64,000 nt of DNA. Source: Anaerolineales bacterium. Lineage in GTDB: Bacteria; Chloroflexota; Anaerolineae; JAAEKA01. The DNA lies in the NCBI GenBank assembly GCA_020634615.1, contig JACKBI010000003.1, positions 248,001 to 312,000 of the forward strand. The letters are read 5' to 3'. Numbering within the stretch: position 1 is the stretch's first letter; each line of letters starts with the position of its first letter. Below are positions 26,808 to 35,673 of the stretch, in pieces. The translations under genes and the position numbers were made by a program. The notes under the pieces are model-generated. The model was not told where the DNA came from. It ran no database searches and saw nothing but the letters and a program-made list of their open reading frames with translations.

Positions 26808-29105
26808 TCAGTTCTCGCCGATCAGCCGCCGCACCACGTCGGTCATGCTCAGAATGCCTACCGGAACCAGCTTGCCTGCCTGCTCCTCGACCACCACCAG
26901 CCGGTGGATGCGGTTGCGCGTCATCAACGTGACGGCATCGGACAGCTTGCGGTCGGACGTGCAACTGACCAGCCCTGGCGTCATGACGTCGCCTGCTGTC
27001 AGGACCGCAGCATGTTCAACGGACCGGCCCTGTTGGGCCAGAACAACATCGGTCTGCGAAACGACGCCTGTTGCCCGTCCGTCGTCGGCCACAACCACCA
27101 CCGCGTGGATCTGGTTGGCTAGCATCGTGCGCGCTACCTCTTGCAACGGCGTCGTGCGGATGCAAGTGATCACACCCCGGTGCATGAGGTCGCGCACCAG
27201 CGTCTCGTCTTCGACCAGCTCGGCCAGTTCATGTTCGCCTACCAGTGTTTCATAGATGTCATTGGCGCCTGACGGCGGCAACGACATGGTCAGCTCGCCG
27301 ATGGGATCGTACCCCATTCCATATGTGATAACGTCAGTCATACTTACAACTCCAATCGGCCAGGGCTTGCCCCGGCTCTCATCCACCACTACCAGTCGAT
27401 GGATGTGGCGGCGGGTCATCAGTGCAATCGCTTCCGACACCGGCGTATCCGGGTGACAGGTCACCACGTCGCGCGTCATGATGTCGGAAGCGCGCAGTTC
27501 GACCAGTTCCTTGAGCGGCCGGCCCTTACGGGCCAGCACAACGTCGGTTTGCGACACCAGACCCGACAGGTAGCCGGCGCTGTCCACAACCGCCAGCGCG
27601 TGCACGTGGAACTGAACCATGCGCTGCGCCACTTCGTCTACCGGGGTACTCTCGCCGGTAGCAATCACACCGAAATGCATGATCTCGCGCACGGTCCGGG
27701 TGTCGAGTTCCGTAGTATGGCCGTTGCCGGGCGCCGGCAGCGGCGCGTGCGGCGCCTTGTAAGTGTCATCAGAAGGCAGGCTGGCGGGCAGCGTAGTGGC
27801 AAGCTGCTGCACCGGCGCGGCCTTGTTGACGCCTAGCCCGAAATCCGGCGCGCCGACCAGGACTGCCATGTTGCCGTAGGGATGCTTGTTCTCGTACATC
27901 AGTTGGTGCGACAGCGGCAGCTCGTCCCAGGTGAATGCCCGTGACATGCACGGATCGACCTTGCCGTCGATCACCAGATCGTTGATCCCCTGGGCTTGCA
28001 GGTCGTTGGCGAAATGCGACCCCTGCAGCCGCTTCTGGCGCATCCACAGGTAGCGCAGATCCACGGTCGCGTTGTAGCCGGTGGTGCCGGCGCAGATAAC
28101 CACCATGCCCCCTGTCTCGCAGACGAAGATCGAGGTCGGGATCGTGGTTTCACCCGGATGCTCGAAGACGATGCGCGGGTTGACTTTCTCGCCCAGCACG
28201 TCCCAGATCGCCTTGCCGAACTGGCGCACGCCCTTCAACCACTGGCTATAGCCGACCGAGTCTTTCCAATGCGGCAGCATGCCCCAGTGGTCAAAGTTTC
28301 GGCGGTTGATGCAGCCGGCCGCGCCGAGGTTCTCGCAGTAATCGAACTTGTCGTCCTCGCTGACCACGGCGACAGCACGCCCGCCGGCCGCCTTGACGAT
28401 CTGGATCGCCATCGACCCCAGCCCGCCCGCGCCGCCCCAGACCAGCACCACATCGTCGCTGCGCAGCGCGTGGGCGCCCCAACCGTACAGCATTCGGTAG
28501 GCAGTCGCACCCACCAGCATGTATGCCGCCGACTGTTCCCACGTCAGGTGTTGCGGCCGCGGCAGGCACTGGTGCGCCTGCACTCTGGTAAACTGGGCAA
28601 AGCTGCCCCAGTTGGTCTCATAGCCCCAGATACGGAAGCTGTTGCCGTACATCGGATCGTCGCCGGCCTGCACTGCAGGGTCATTGCGATCCCAGGTGCC
28701 GCAGTGGATCACCACCTCGTCGCCCACCTTGAGGTTGGTAACATCCTTGCCAACCTTGTAGACGATGCCGCTGGCGTCGCTGCCGCCGATGTGGAAGTCC
28801 TCTGGCTCACCGGCCTTGTTGCGAGCCGCGATGACATTCACCGGCACGCCCAGCCCGGCCCAAACGTTGTTGTAGTTGACGCCCGCCGCCATGACATAGA
28901 CCAGCGCCTCGTCGTCGGCCGGCTCGGGGACGTCGATCACCTCGACCTGCCAGGCCTTGGTCGGCTCGCCAAAACGCTCGGCCCGCACCGTCCAGGCGTA
29001 CATCTGTGGCGGCACATAGCCCAGCGGCGGCTGCTCGCCGACCAGATACAATTTCTTCAATACCTGTTCGTTGACAAGAACCCCTTCGCTCTGTGGACCG
29101 TTCAT
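26808..29105 (-). CDS. ccr: Crotonyl-CoA carboxylase/reductase fused to four CBS domains
   Basis: 765 residues; ATG 29105 follows AAGGAGG. Residues 1-425 are a Ccr-type MDR reductase: 'GVNYNNVWAGLG' (75-86), 'IWGYETNWGSFAQF' (159-172), the NADPH site 'VWGGAGGLGSMAIQ' (222-235) and 'RLQGSHFAN' (359-367). Asn in the first, Tyr162-Glu163 and His364 appear to match the CO2-binding Asn81, Phe170-Glu171 and His365 of the Kitasatospora enzyme. A ~40-residue linker leads to two Bateman modules: CBS at about 470-525, 538-600, 634-690 and 703-762, each with a 'VVSxTDV' end. Ccr reductively carboxylates crotonyl-CoA to ethylmalonyl-CoA; CBS pairs usually bind adenylates. The tail therefore suggests energy-state control of the enzyme (inference). 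Confidence 0.92.
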   Translation of the reverse strand: MNGPQSEGVLVNEQVLKKLYLVGEQPPLGYVPPQMYAWTVRAERFGEPTKAWQVEVIDVPEPADDEALVYVMAAGVNYNNVWAGLGVPVNVIAARNKAGEPEDFHIGGSDASGIVYKVGKDVTNLKVGDEVVIHCGTWDRNDPAVQAGDDPMYGNSFRIWGYETNWGSFAQFTRVQAHQCLPRPQHLTWEQSAAYMLVGATAYRMLYGWGAHALRSDDVVLVWGGAGGLGSMAIQIVKAAGGRAVAVVSEDDKFDYCENLGAAGCINRRNFDHWGMLPHWKDSVGYSQWLKGVRQFGKAIWDVLGEKVNPRIVFEHPGETTIPTSIFVCETGGMVVICAGTTGYNATVDLRYLWMRQKRLQGSHFANDLQAQGINDLVIDGKVDPCMSRAFTWDELPLSHQLMYENKHPYGNMAVLVGAPDFGLGVNKAAPVQQLATTLPASLPSDDTYKAPHAPLPAPGNGHTTELDTRTVREIMHFGVIATGESTPVDEVAQRMVQFHVHALAVVDSAGYLSGLVSQTDVVLARKGRPLKELVELRASDIMTRDVVTCHPDTPVSEAIALMTRRHIHRLVVVDESRGKPWPIGVVSMTDVITYGMGYDPIGELTMSLPPSGANDIYETLVGEHELAELVEDETLVRDLMHRGVITCIRTTPLQEVARTMLANQIHAVVVVADDGRATGVVSQTDVVLAQQGRSVEHAAVLTAGDVMTPGLVSCTSDRKLSDAVTLMTRNRIHRLVVVEEQAGKLVPVGILSMTDVVRRLIGEN

Positions 29106-29158
29106 TGCCCTGGCCTCCTTGCCATGGTTGGATAGCTACAAATTGAACAACCGATCCA

Positions 29159-29173
29159 TGACGCATTGTGTCA
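29159..29173. promoter_or_regulatory. Candidate operator 1 of the ccr operon
   Basis: TGACGC-ATT-GTGTCA, a near-palindrome of the form TGACRC-N3-GYGTCA. It covers the proposed -10 box, as expected for a repressor site. Confidence 0.5.
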
Positions 29174-29194
29174 TAAACCAGGGGTTTTTGCAAG
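29165..29194 (-). promoter_or_regulatory. Possible ccr promoter
   Basis: Minus strand TTGCAA (29194-29189), 18 bases, CACAAT (29170-29165), 60 bases upstream of the ccr start. Weak -10; supported mainly by its position between two identical operator-like sites. Confidence 0.4.
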
Positions 29195-29208
29195 TTCATC
29201 AGGCGCGT

Positions 29209-29223
29209 TGACACGCCGCGTCA
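29209..29223. promoter_or_regulatory. Candidate operator 2 of the ccr operon
   Basis: TGACAC-GCC-GCGTCA, same TGACRC-N3-GYGTCA form as operator 1, centred exactly 50 bases upstream of it (about five helical turns), on the far side of the -35 box. Confidence 0.5.
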
Positions 29224-29309
29224 TGAACGAGACACACCATCTAGGGCAAGTTTTCACTGGCTGGTGGGCCAGCCAGCGTACGCGTTTTCCCCGGACCGCA
29301 ACATTGGAA

Positions 29310-29873
29310 TCAGGGAGCGTTCGACGCTGCGCACCGCGGGCAACCTTCGACGTCTGTCACACGGTCGATAGTTTCAGCGGTCAACGCCACAGCGTCCTCG
29401 CCGGCGAATCCGACTGCGCCACAGCGACGGCAGGCGTACCAACCACCGGTTGTCGCGGCAAACGGTTCCCCAGGCCCCAGATCGACCACCTCGACGCCCA
29501 TCCCCCAGCGCGTGTTGGTGATCAACCGCCGGCAGCCGGCGGCGCGCAGCTTCTCGATATAGAGCGCGTAGTGCGTGCAGTGGCGCATCAGCAGCACGGC
29601 TACGGTCACGCCGTCAGGCACCGCCTGGATGCGGGCGTCGGTACACACGACATGCAGGTTGCCGGGCAACGCGTCTTCTGGCAGTGTGCCGGCCTGCATC
29701 TCCCACGCGACCACGCGGCGCGCGACGGCTGCCATGCGCCGCGCCAGGCGCAGATCGCCCGCACCGATGTCCAGCACCACGTCGTCGGGACGGATCTGGC
29801 TCAGCACGAAAGCGTAGGTCGCCTCGTCGTACGGCGCCCACATCGCCTCCCAGGAGTTGAGGCCGGGCTTCAC
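29310..29873 (-). CDS. SAM-dependent methyltransferase-like protein
   Basis: 187 residues if it starts at GTG 29873, two bases after the regulator's stop; ATG 29843 is an alternative. Motif I 'DVVLDIGAGDLRLARRMA' near residues 32-49 marks a class I methyltransferase fold, and 'RVVAWEMQ' follows at the motif II position. The C-terminal part has paired cysteines ('YACRRCGAVGF', 'GCPRC'), possibly a small zinc site. Substrate unknown. Translationally linked to the large regulator. Confidence 0.6.
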   Translation of the reverse strand: MKPGLNSWEAMWAPYDEATYAFVLSQIRPDDVVLDIGAGDLRLARRMAAVARRVVAWEMQAGTLPEDALPGNLHVVCTDARIQAVPDGVTVAVLLMRHCTHYALYIEKLRAAGCRRLITNTRWGMGVEVVDLGPGEPFAATTGGWYACRRCGAVGFAGEDAVALTAETIDRVTDVEGCPRCAASNAP

Positions 29874-29874
29874 C

Positions 29875-32800
29875 TTAGTCCGCAGCCTCGCAAGCGGCAG
29901 CGATGGCGCGCGCAGTTTCCCAGAGGTCCAGCACAGCGCCGCGCGACCGCGCCGCATCGGCCGCAGCATCTGACAGGCCGCGGGCTGCCTCGTGAACTCG
30001 TGCGCCGTAGACATCCTTGAACCAGACCGAGTTGGCGACAAACGGGAACGCCTCGGCGCGGGCGTAGATCTCCGCTGCGCCCGCGGCGTCGCCGGCGTGC
30101 AGCCGCAGCAGCGCCTCGTTGCCAAAGCAGTAGGCCAGCCAGTACGGGTTGGGGTGGCGCAGCAGCCAGTCCATGGCCTGGCAGTGATAGCTGCCGGCGG
30201 CCGCGATATCTCCCCTTTCCAGCGAGGCGCGCGCAAGGCCAAGATAGGAACTGGCAAACCAAGACTCGGCTGAGATGGCGCGGAAGTTGGTCAGGCTGCT
30301 TTCGAATCTGTGCAACGCCTCGTCCGGTCGCTCCACAGCCAACAACGCCAGCCCCACGATCCAGCTCAACCATCCTCGCCCGTGATGTTCGATGCGCTTC
30401 TCCTGCGTCGCCGCGGCACGCTCCCCCATTGCCAGGGCGTCCTGGTATCTGCCCACCGTGTGATACGCCTCGCTCAGCAGCATCTGGCACAGGCCGATGC
30501 CATACGTCGATCCCAGCTCCTCGGCCATGGCCAACCGCTGTTCGCGCAGCTCAACCAGATCTGGAAAACGCCCTTGAATCAGGGCCAACTCCTCGTCAGC
30601 TTGAAGCGCTTTGCTCAGGCTGACGTGGTCGCCGATCTGGCGGTTGAGGGCAGCGGAACGGGTAAACAGGTCAGTTGCGCGGTCGATATCACCATCGCGA
30701 AACGCCGCCAGCCGCGCCAGCGCCAGCGTGCAGTCGGCCACCCCGCTCCGGTCGCCCAATCGCTCTGCGATCGCCAAACATTCCCGGAACGCGCGCTCCG
30801 ATGTGGGCGCGTCGATCGCCCAGTTGTTGATTGCCAGCTCGAACAGCACGATGGCCGACCACCAATCGGCGCCGACCTGCCGAAAGAGGGCGAGACTCTG
30901 GTGGTAATACGGCTCGCGCGTGCGCACATCCAGCGGTGTATCCGCCTCGGCCAGGTAAACAAACGCCCGTGTGAATGCGGTCTCAGGTGTGTCCTGGTCC
31001 GGCGCCGGCAGGAGTTCGTGGCAGCGCCGCAACATGTCATCCAGGTCGCTTTGGCGCGTATAGCGGGCGTGGAAGAAGGCTTGCCAGGCCAAAATGTAGG
31101 CCAACATGGTCTTTTGGCGCATCGACGGCGTTGGCCAGACACGATTCAGTCGTTGGCTGACCGAGCGAAAAAGTGCATCACCGCGCTCGTAGTGCTCGTA
31201 AAACTGCAGGTAGTAGATCCCCACCCCTTCACACGCTTCCTTCAGCCAGGCCGACATCCCTTGGTCCGCCGCCCACTCCAGCGCTGCCTCGATGTTGGCC
31301 AGGTCTGCGCGAAACAGCAGGACGGCCCGTTGCTGATCCGGGCCGGTCAGCGCCTGTCCCCACTCGGCGGCGCGTGTGCCATACCAGTCGCTGTAGGCGC
31401 GCCGGGCTGCCCCAGAGACAGACGCGTCCGCAGCCAGCATCTCTCCGGCAAACTGGCGCAGCAGCTCGTGCATGTCGAACCGCCCGACGCCCCTGCGCTG
31501 CACCAGCGACTTGTTGGCAAGTCCCAGCAGGTCGCGCAGCGAAGCGCCGGCAATCGCTTCCGCCGCGTCGCGGTCGAACCCGCCGCGACACAGCGACAGC
31601 GCCGTCAGCACCCCCTGCTCCCGCCGGCTGAGCATCTCCCAGGTCTGTGACAGGACGGTACGCAGGCTGCGCTGCCGGTCCGGGATGTCCTTGAGTTCGG
31701 TCGCCAGCAGGTCGATGCTGCGCTCGATCTCGTCGGCGATCTCGCGCGGCGAGAGCAGCTCGATCCAGCCGGCCGCCAGCAGAATGCCCAGCGGCATCCC
31801 GTCTACCGCCTGACAGATGCGGGCGACCTGGTGCGCGTCCTCGGCTGATAGCCGGAAGCCGGGCTGAAAACGGCGGGCGCACTGCACGAACAGGCGCGCC
31901 GCGTCGGAGATGGCGATGCCCTCCTCGCTGCCCGCGGCCGCCAGCCCCAAACCGGACAGCGCGTAGACCGTTTCGTCCTGGAGGCGCAGCGGCTGGCGCG
32001 ACGTCACCACGATCTTGATGCCCGCTCCCATGGCCAGCAGCGCACTGACGGCCGCGGCTGCACCGGCCAGGTGCTCAGCGTTGTCGAGAATAAGCAGCAT
32101 CTCCTTCTCTTGCAGGTAATCTTCGACCACTTGTTGCAGATCGGCGCCGGTCTGCGCCGGCAGGTCCAGGGCATCGGCCACTGCCGACATGATCGCCTCG
32201 CCGGCTGAAAGCGCCGCCAGGGCCACAAAAGAGACGCCATCGTCGAACCGGCAGCCGGCATCGCCGGCCAGGGCCACAGCCAGTTGCGTCTTGCCCATGC
32301 CACCCACGCCCAGGATGGTGACCAGGCGAACGTCGGGCGTTTCGAGCAGATGGGTCAGGTCGCCCAGTTCTGCGTCTCGCCCAACGAACGGCGACACCTG
32401 AGCGGGAAGATTGCGTCGCCTTGCCCGCGTTGGCGCCGGCGAGTGCTGGTCGGGCTGCTCACCGGATTCGACAAGAACGACGACCGCATCGCGCTCAGCA
32501 ACCATCTCCTGAAGCACGCCGTAGCGGATGTTCTCCATCAGCGCCTGCGTGCGCGCATCGGGTGCGACACCCAGTTCCTCGTCCAGGATGCGCTTACATT
32601 CCTCGTACTGGCGCAGCGCCGCGTTGCGCTGGCCGGCCAGCGCGTACACCAGCATCGCCTGGCGATGCGCCTCCTCGTCCAGCGGGTCCAGTTGCAGCCA
32701 GCGGCGCGCCGCCTCGATGGCCCCGCTCAGATCACGCTTGCGGGCGTAGATCGCCACCAGCCTGCGCAGCGCGCCTTCCTGCTCAGCCCGTTGTTCCTCC

Positions 32801-33264
32801 GCGGCGAAATAGAGCCAGTCGTCGAACTCCGGGCTGTCGGCCACAGCAGCGCCCTCCAGCAGACGCCCGCGGGCCAGCGCGACCGCGTCGCTCAGCGGCG
32901 CGATGCAGCGGGGACAGACGGCGTTCTCAGCGTGGCCATGGGTACGAGTTCCCGCCAGTAGTTGCCGGAACGCGTGCAGATCGGTCCACAGGCCCGACTG
33001 CGCAGCCACGGTCTCGCGGTCGGCGTCCAGAATCCCCTCCCCTAAGACCTTGTTCAGTTCCCACAACACATGGCGCAGGTTGGCGTAGGCGCGCTTCGGT
33101 TCGGCGTCCGGCCAGAAAAGGCCCGCCAGGCGGTCGCGGTGGTGGCGCTCGCCGGACACAGCCAGATACCCCAACAGTGTCAGCGATTGCCGCCGCAAAT
33201 CCATCGTCTGTCCGTCACGTTCCAGGCGCGCAGGCCCGAGAACATACAGCCGCTCACCCGTCAT
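29875..33264 (-). CDS. SARP/AfsR-like transcriptional regulator (BTAD-ATPase-TPR)
   Basis: 1129 residues; ATG 33264 preceded by GTGAGGGA. An N-terminal winged-helix region (1-90, 'LLGYLAVSGERHHRDRLAG') is followed by a bacterial transcriptional-activator domain (about 95-245, 'RRWLQLDPLDEEAHRQAML'). Then comes a STAND/NB-ARC ATPase with P-loop GVGGMGKTQ (319-327), 'MLLILDNAEHL' Walker B and 'KIVVTSRQPL' sensor. The C-terminal ~450 residues are TPR-like repeats. Such proteins integrate a signal through the TPR part and activate transcription. Target genes are not evident. A CRP-type site lies 30 bases upstream. Confidence 0.85.
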   Translation of the reverse strand: MTGERLYVLGPARLERDGQTMDLRRQSLTLLGYLAVSGERHHRDRLAGLFWPDAEPKRAYANLRHVLWELNKVLGEGILDADRETVAAQSGLWTDLHAFRQLLAGTRTHGHAENAVCPRCIAPLSDAVALARGRLLEGAAVADSPEFDDWLYFAAEEQRAEQEGALRRLVAIYARKRDLSGAIEAARRWLQLDPLDEEAHRQAMLVYALAGQRNAALRQYEECKRILDEELGVAPDARTQALMENIRYGVLQEMVAERDAVVVLVESGEQPDQHSPAPTRARRRNLPAQVSPFVGRDAELGDLTHLLETPDVRLVTILGVGGMGKTQLAVALAGDAGCRFDDGVSFVALAALSAGEAIMSAVADALDLPAQTGADLQQVVEDYLQEKEMLLILDNAEHLAGAAAAVSALLAMGAGIKIVVTSRQPLRLQDETVYALSGLGLAAAGSEEGIAISDAARLFVQCARRFQPGFRLSAEDAHQVARICQAVDGMPLGILLAAGWIELLSPREIADEIERSIDLLATELKDIPDRQRSLRTVLSQTWEMLSRREQGVLTALSLCRGGFDRDAAEAIAGASLRDLLGLANKSLVQRRGVGRFDMHELLRQFAGEMLAADASVSGAARRAYSDWYGTRAAEWGQALTGPDQQRAVLLFRADLANIEAALEWAADQGMSAWLKEACEGVGIYYLQFYEHYERGDALFRSVSQRLNRVWPTPSMRQKTMLAYILAWQAFFHARYTRQSDLDDMLRRCHELLPAPDQDTPETAFTRAFVYLAEADTPLDVRTREPYYHQSLALFRQVGADWWSAIVLFELAINNWAIDAPTSERAFRECLAIAERLGDRSGVADCTLALARLAAFRDGDIDRATDLFTRSAALNRQIGDHVSLSKALQADEELALIQGRFPDLVELREQRLAMAEELGSTYGIGLCQMLLSEAYHTVGRYQDALAMGERAAATQEKRIEHHGRGWLSWIVGLALLAVERPDEALHRFESSLTNFRAISAESWFASSYLGLARASLERGDIAAAGSYHCQAMDWLLRHPNPYWLAYCFGNEALLRLHAGDAAGAAEIYARAEAFPFVANSVWFKDVYGARVHEAARGLSDAAADAARSRGAVLDLWETARAIAAACEAAD

Positions 33265-33292
33265 ACGATATCCCTCACCGCAGTTGCCACAA

Positions 33293-33310
33293 GTGTGACG
33301 CGATTCACAC
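33293..33310. promoter_or_regulatory. CRP/FNR-type binding site
   Basis: GTGTGACGCGATTCACAC contains a perfect TGTGA-N6-TCACA, the classic CRP consensus. It is in the divergent region between the regulator (start 33264) and the protease gene (start 33551), close to the former. Confidence 0.55.
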
Positions 33311-33451
33311 CAAAGCTGTGACACCCTTCATATCGAAACGTCGCCATTCGCTGTACGATCAACCCAATCACAAAGTCAGTCTTTTGTAGACGCACGGAGG
33401 GTTGGGGTGCATATGCAGACACGGCACAGCTACCGCGTCCCACGAGAATCA

Positions 33452-33469
33452 ACGCGTTTGTAAACGCGT
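33452..33469. promoter_or_regulatory. Palindrome upstream of the protease gene
   Basis: ACGCGTTT-GT-AAACGCGT: eight-base perfect arms, about 80 bases before ATG 33551. Could be an operator; no partner protein known. Confidence 0.4.
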
Positions 33470-33550
33470 CTGCCAACATATGTCCGACTCGCGCTCTCTA
33501 GACTGCACTGTGACAGACACAGTTTACCAGCAGGCAACGGGAGCAGCGAG

Positions 33551-35569
33551 ATGGCAACCCCAAACAGTTTCAGTGGCAAAAGAATATCACGCAAACCAGG
33601 CCGTGTCAACCGCATTTACGGCGTGTTGGCGGCACTGCTGGCAGCGACCCAGGTTTGGAGCGGCGCTGCCGTTGCGAGCCAGCCTGTGGCGCCGGTTTTG
33701 GTTCAGCCGGCAGTAGAAAGGTCGCCGGCAGGAAACGGAGCTTCGCTGGTTCTGGCCGCCGCGAATGGCGACACGATCCGGTTTATGCCCCAGAACGGCA
33801 AGGAGATCGACGGAGTCAAGCCACAACTGCTGAGTCTGCCGCACCTGGTGCTGCGCCGCAACGGGCAACTGACCGACGCAGCCGAGCGGACGCTGGTGGT
33901 GTTCGCAACCGGTCTGGATATCGATCCGGCCGGTACGTTGGTCAGCCTGGAGTTGACAACCATGCACCGCGACCCCGACGCCGGCGAGTATGGACCGCCC
34001 ATCGTCGTGGAGCGAGTGGGAAACTTCACGACCAGCAGCGCCGTGACGTTCACTGTGACCCTGGAAGACAGCTTTGGCAACAGCAAGCTGCAACTGGCGA
34101 CTCCCACAGACTACTACAGCCTGACGCTGATAATCATCACCAGAGACGGCCAAAGGACCAACCTGGCTACGCCATACGCGTTCCTGGTGGAGAGCCAGTG
34201 GATCGCGCCGTTGCCGGCGGCCACGGAAGAAATGCCGGGCGCTGCGCCGGACTCGCTGATCATCTGGTACACCGACATGGTGCCGTTCCAGCGGGTGGCC
34301 GGCCAGCCCGATACCCGGCTGGCGCGTGCCGAGGTTGACGACTTCGTAGGTGCAACGGTGCTGCCTGAGCTGGTCGAGGCGTTCCGCGTGCAGTCCAACG
34401 AGTGGGGCTTTACCTGGCACCAGGCGTGGACGGGCCTGCGAGGCGGCGATGATGCCGAGCGGCTGAGCGTGGCTCTGGGCGACGGCGCGACCTGGTTCCA
34501 CGGCAGCGCGCCGGCTGGCGCCAACTCAAGCATTGCGATCAATGTCAGCAACGGGCTGAGCAGCGAGTACGCCACCCTGGCCGATGGGATCGTGAGCGTC
34601 TTTCACCACGAGTTGTTCCACAACCTGCAGCGCGACCTGCGGCAGGCGCTGGCGGGCGAGGGCGATGTGGACGGACCGGGCCGCGCCTGGGCGTTCATCA
34701 CCGAGGGGATGGCCGTAGCGGTGCAATCGGTGGCGCGACCGGACCTGGAATACGGCGCCAGCAGCGAGGCGCGGGCGTTCTATTCCTGGTCAAACGAGTT
34801 CCTGAACGGTGACGAGGCGCTGAACACCAGCTATGCGGAGCTGAACCCGTACGAAGGAGCGCTCTACTGGCGGTTCCTGTTCGAAGCAGCCGGCGGCATG
34901 GACGATCCGGCGGCGGGCATGACCGTGCTGCGCAACGTCCTGGAAGTAATGTACGGCGGCGAGGTGGTTGACATCGGCACGTCAGATGACCTGGTCAGAT
35001 ACCTGCCGGAGATCGTCAGCCGCGGCCTGGCACGGACCCCGAACAGTCCATTCCAGACCTATGAGGAGAGCCTGCGCAGCTTCGCCCGTTCGATCTACCG
35101 ATCGCCGGAGGGTAAGGGTCTTTACGATCCAGGGCGGCAGTTCGCCCGACCGGTTTCAGAAACCATCAGCTTCCCACCTGCCGCAGTCCGCTTCGATCCT
35201 CAAAACCTGCCAACGCCTCGCGGCATCGGCAGCAGCTACGGCATCGACTTCGTGCAAATCGCGTTCGAGCCGGACGTGCAGGGAATGCCGGTGGAGATCG
35301 AAGTGCGCGGCGCAACAGGCAGCGCCGCCGAGTTTGACGTCGAGGTGCTGGGAATCGTCACCGGCGGCAGCGTCATCAGCACCTTGCCTGCGCCGGAGAA
35401 GGTACGGGGCGCAGACAGCCGCGGACAGGTTGCCAACGTGGTGCTGAATGAAACCGGCGAACAACTGGCCGGCGCGCTGGTGATCATCGTCCGGGTGGAC
35501 AACCGGGAAGCGCAGGATGGCGCAGGGCGCTACGAGCTAAACATTCGTCCCGTCTACGAACAGCTTTGA
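33551..35569 (+). CDS. Exported putative zinc metalloprotease (HExxH)
   Basis: 672 residues; signal peptide or anchor at about 20-43 ('VLAALLAATQVWSGAAVASQ'). A zinc-protease motif HELFH ('FHHELFHNLQ') sits at about residues 354-358. A candidate third ligand is the Glu in 'WAFITEGMAVAVQ' about 35 residues later, a gluzincin-like layout. The N-terminal ~190 residues look beta-rich and the C-terminal ~110 residues ('YGIDFVQIAFEPD' onward) look like a beta-sandwich. Substrate unknown; location extracellular or cell surface. I do not recognise a named family. Confidence 0.7.
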   Translation: MATPNSFSGKRISRKPGRVNRIYGVLAALLAATQVWSGAAVASQPVAPVLVQPAVERSPAGNGASLVLAAANGDTIRFMPQNGKEIDGVKPQLLSLPHLVLRRNGQLTDAAERTLVVFATGLDIDPAGTLVSLELTTMHRDPDAGEYGPPIVVERVGNFTTSSAVTFTVTLEDSFGNSKLQLATPTDYYSLTLIIITRDGQRTNLATPYAFLVESQWIAPLPAATEEMPGAAPDSLIIWYTDMVPFQRVAGQPDTRLARAEVDDFVGATVLPELVEAFRVQSNEWGFTWHQAWTGLRGGDDAERLSVALGDGATWFHGSAPAGANSSIAINVSNGLSSEYATLADGIVSVFHHELFHNLQRDLRQALAGEGDVDGPGRAWAFITEGMAVAVQSVARPDLEYGASSEARAFYSWSNEFLNGDEALNTSYAELNPYEGALYWRFLFEAAGGMDDPAAGMTVLRNVLEVMYGGEVVDIGTSDDLVRYLPEIVSRGLARTPNSPFQTYEESLRSFARSIYRSPEGKGLYDPGRQFARPVSETISFPPAAVRFDPQNLPTPRGIGSSYGIDFVQIAFEPDVQGMPVEIEVRGATGSAAEFDVEVLGIVTGGSVISTLPAPEKVRGADSRGQVANVVLNETGEQLAGALVIIVRVDNREAQDGAGRYELNIRPVYEQL

Positions 35570-35580
35570 TGCAAATAGCA

Positions 35581-35615
35581 GGCCGCCGAGAAGATCGATG
35601 ATCTCATCGGCGGTC
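35581..35615. terminator. Hairpin between convergent genes
   Basis: GGCCGCCGAGAAGATC pairs with GATCTCATCGGCGGTC (small mismatches) around GAT, 12 bases after the protease stop. Confidence 0.55.
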
Positions 35616-35673
35616 TGCTGCGGCGTCTTGTCGACCTTGCTGGGACCGAACAACACTACATCGGGGGCATTCC

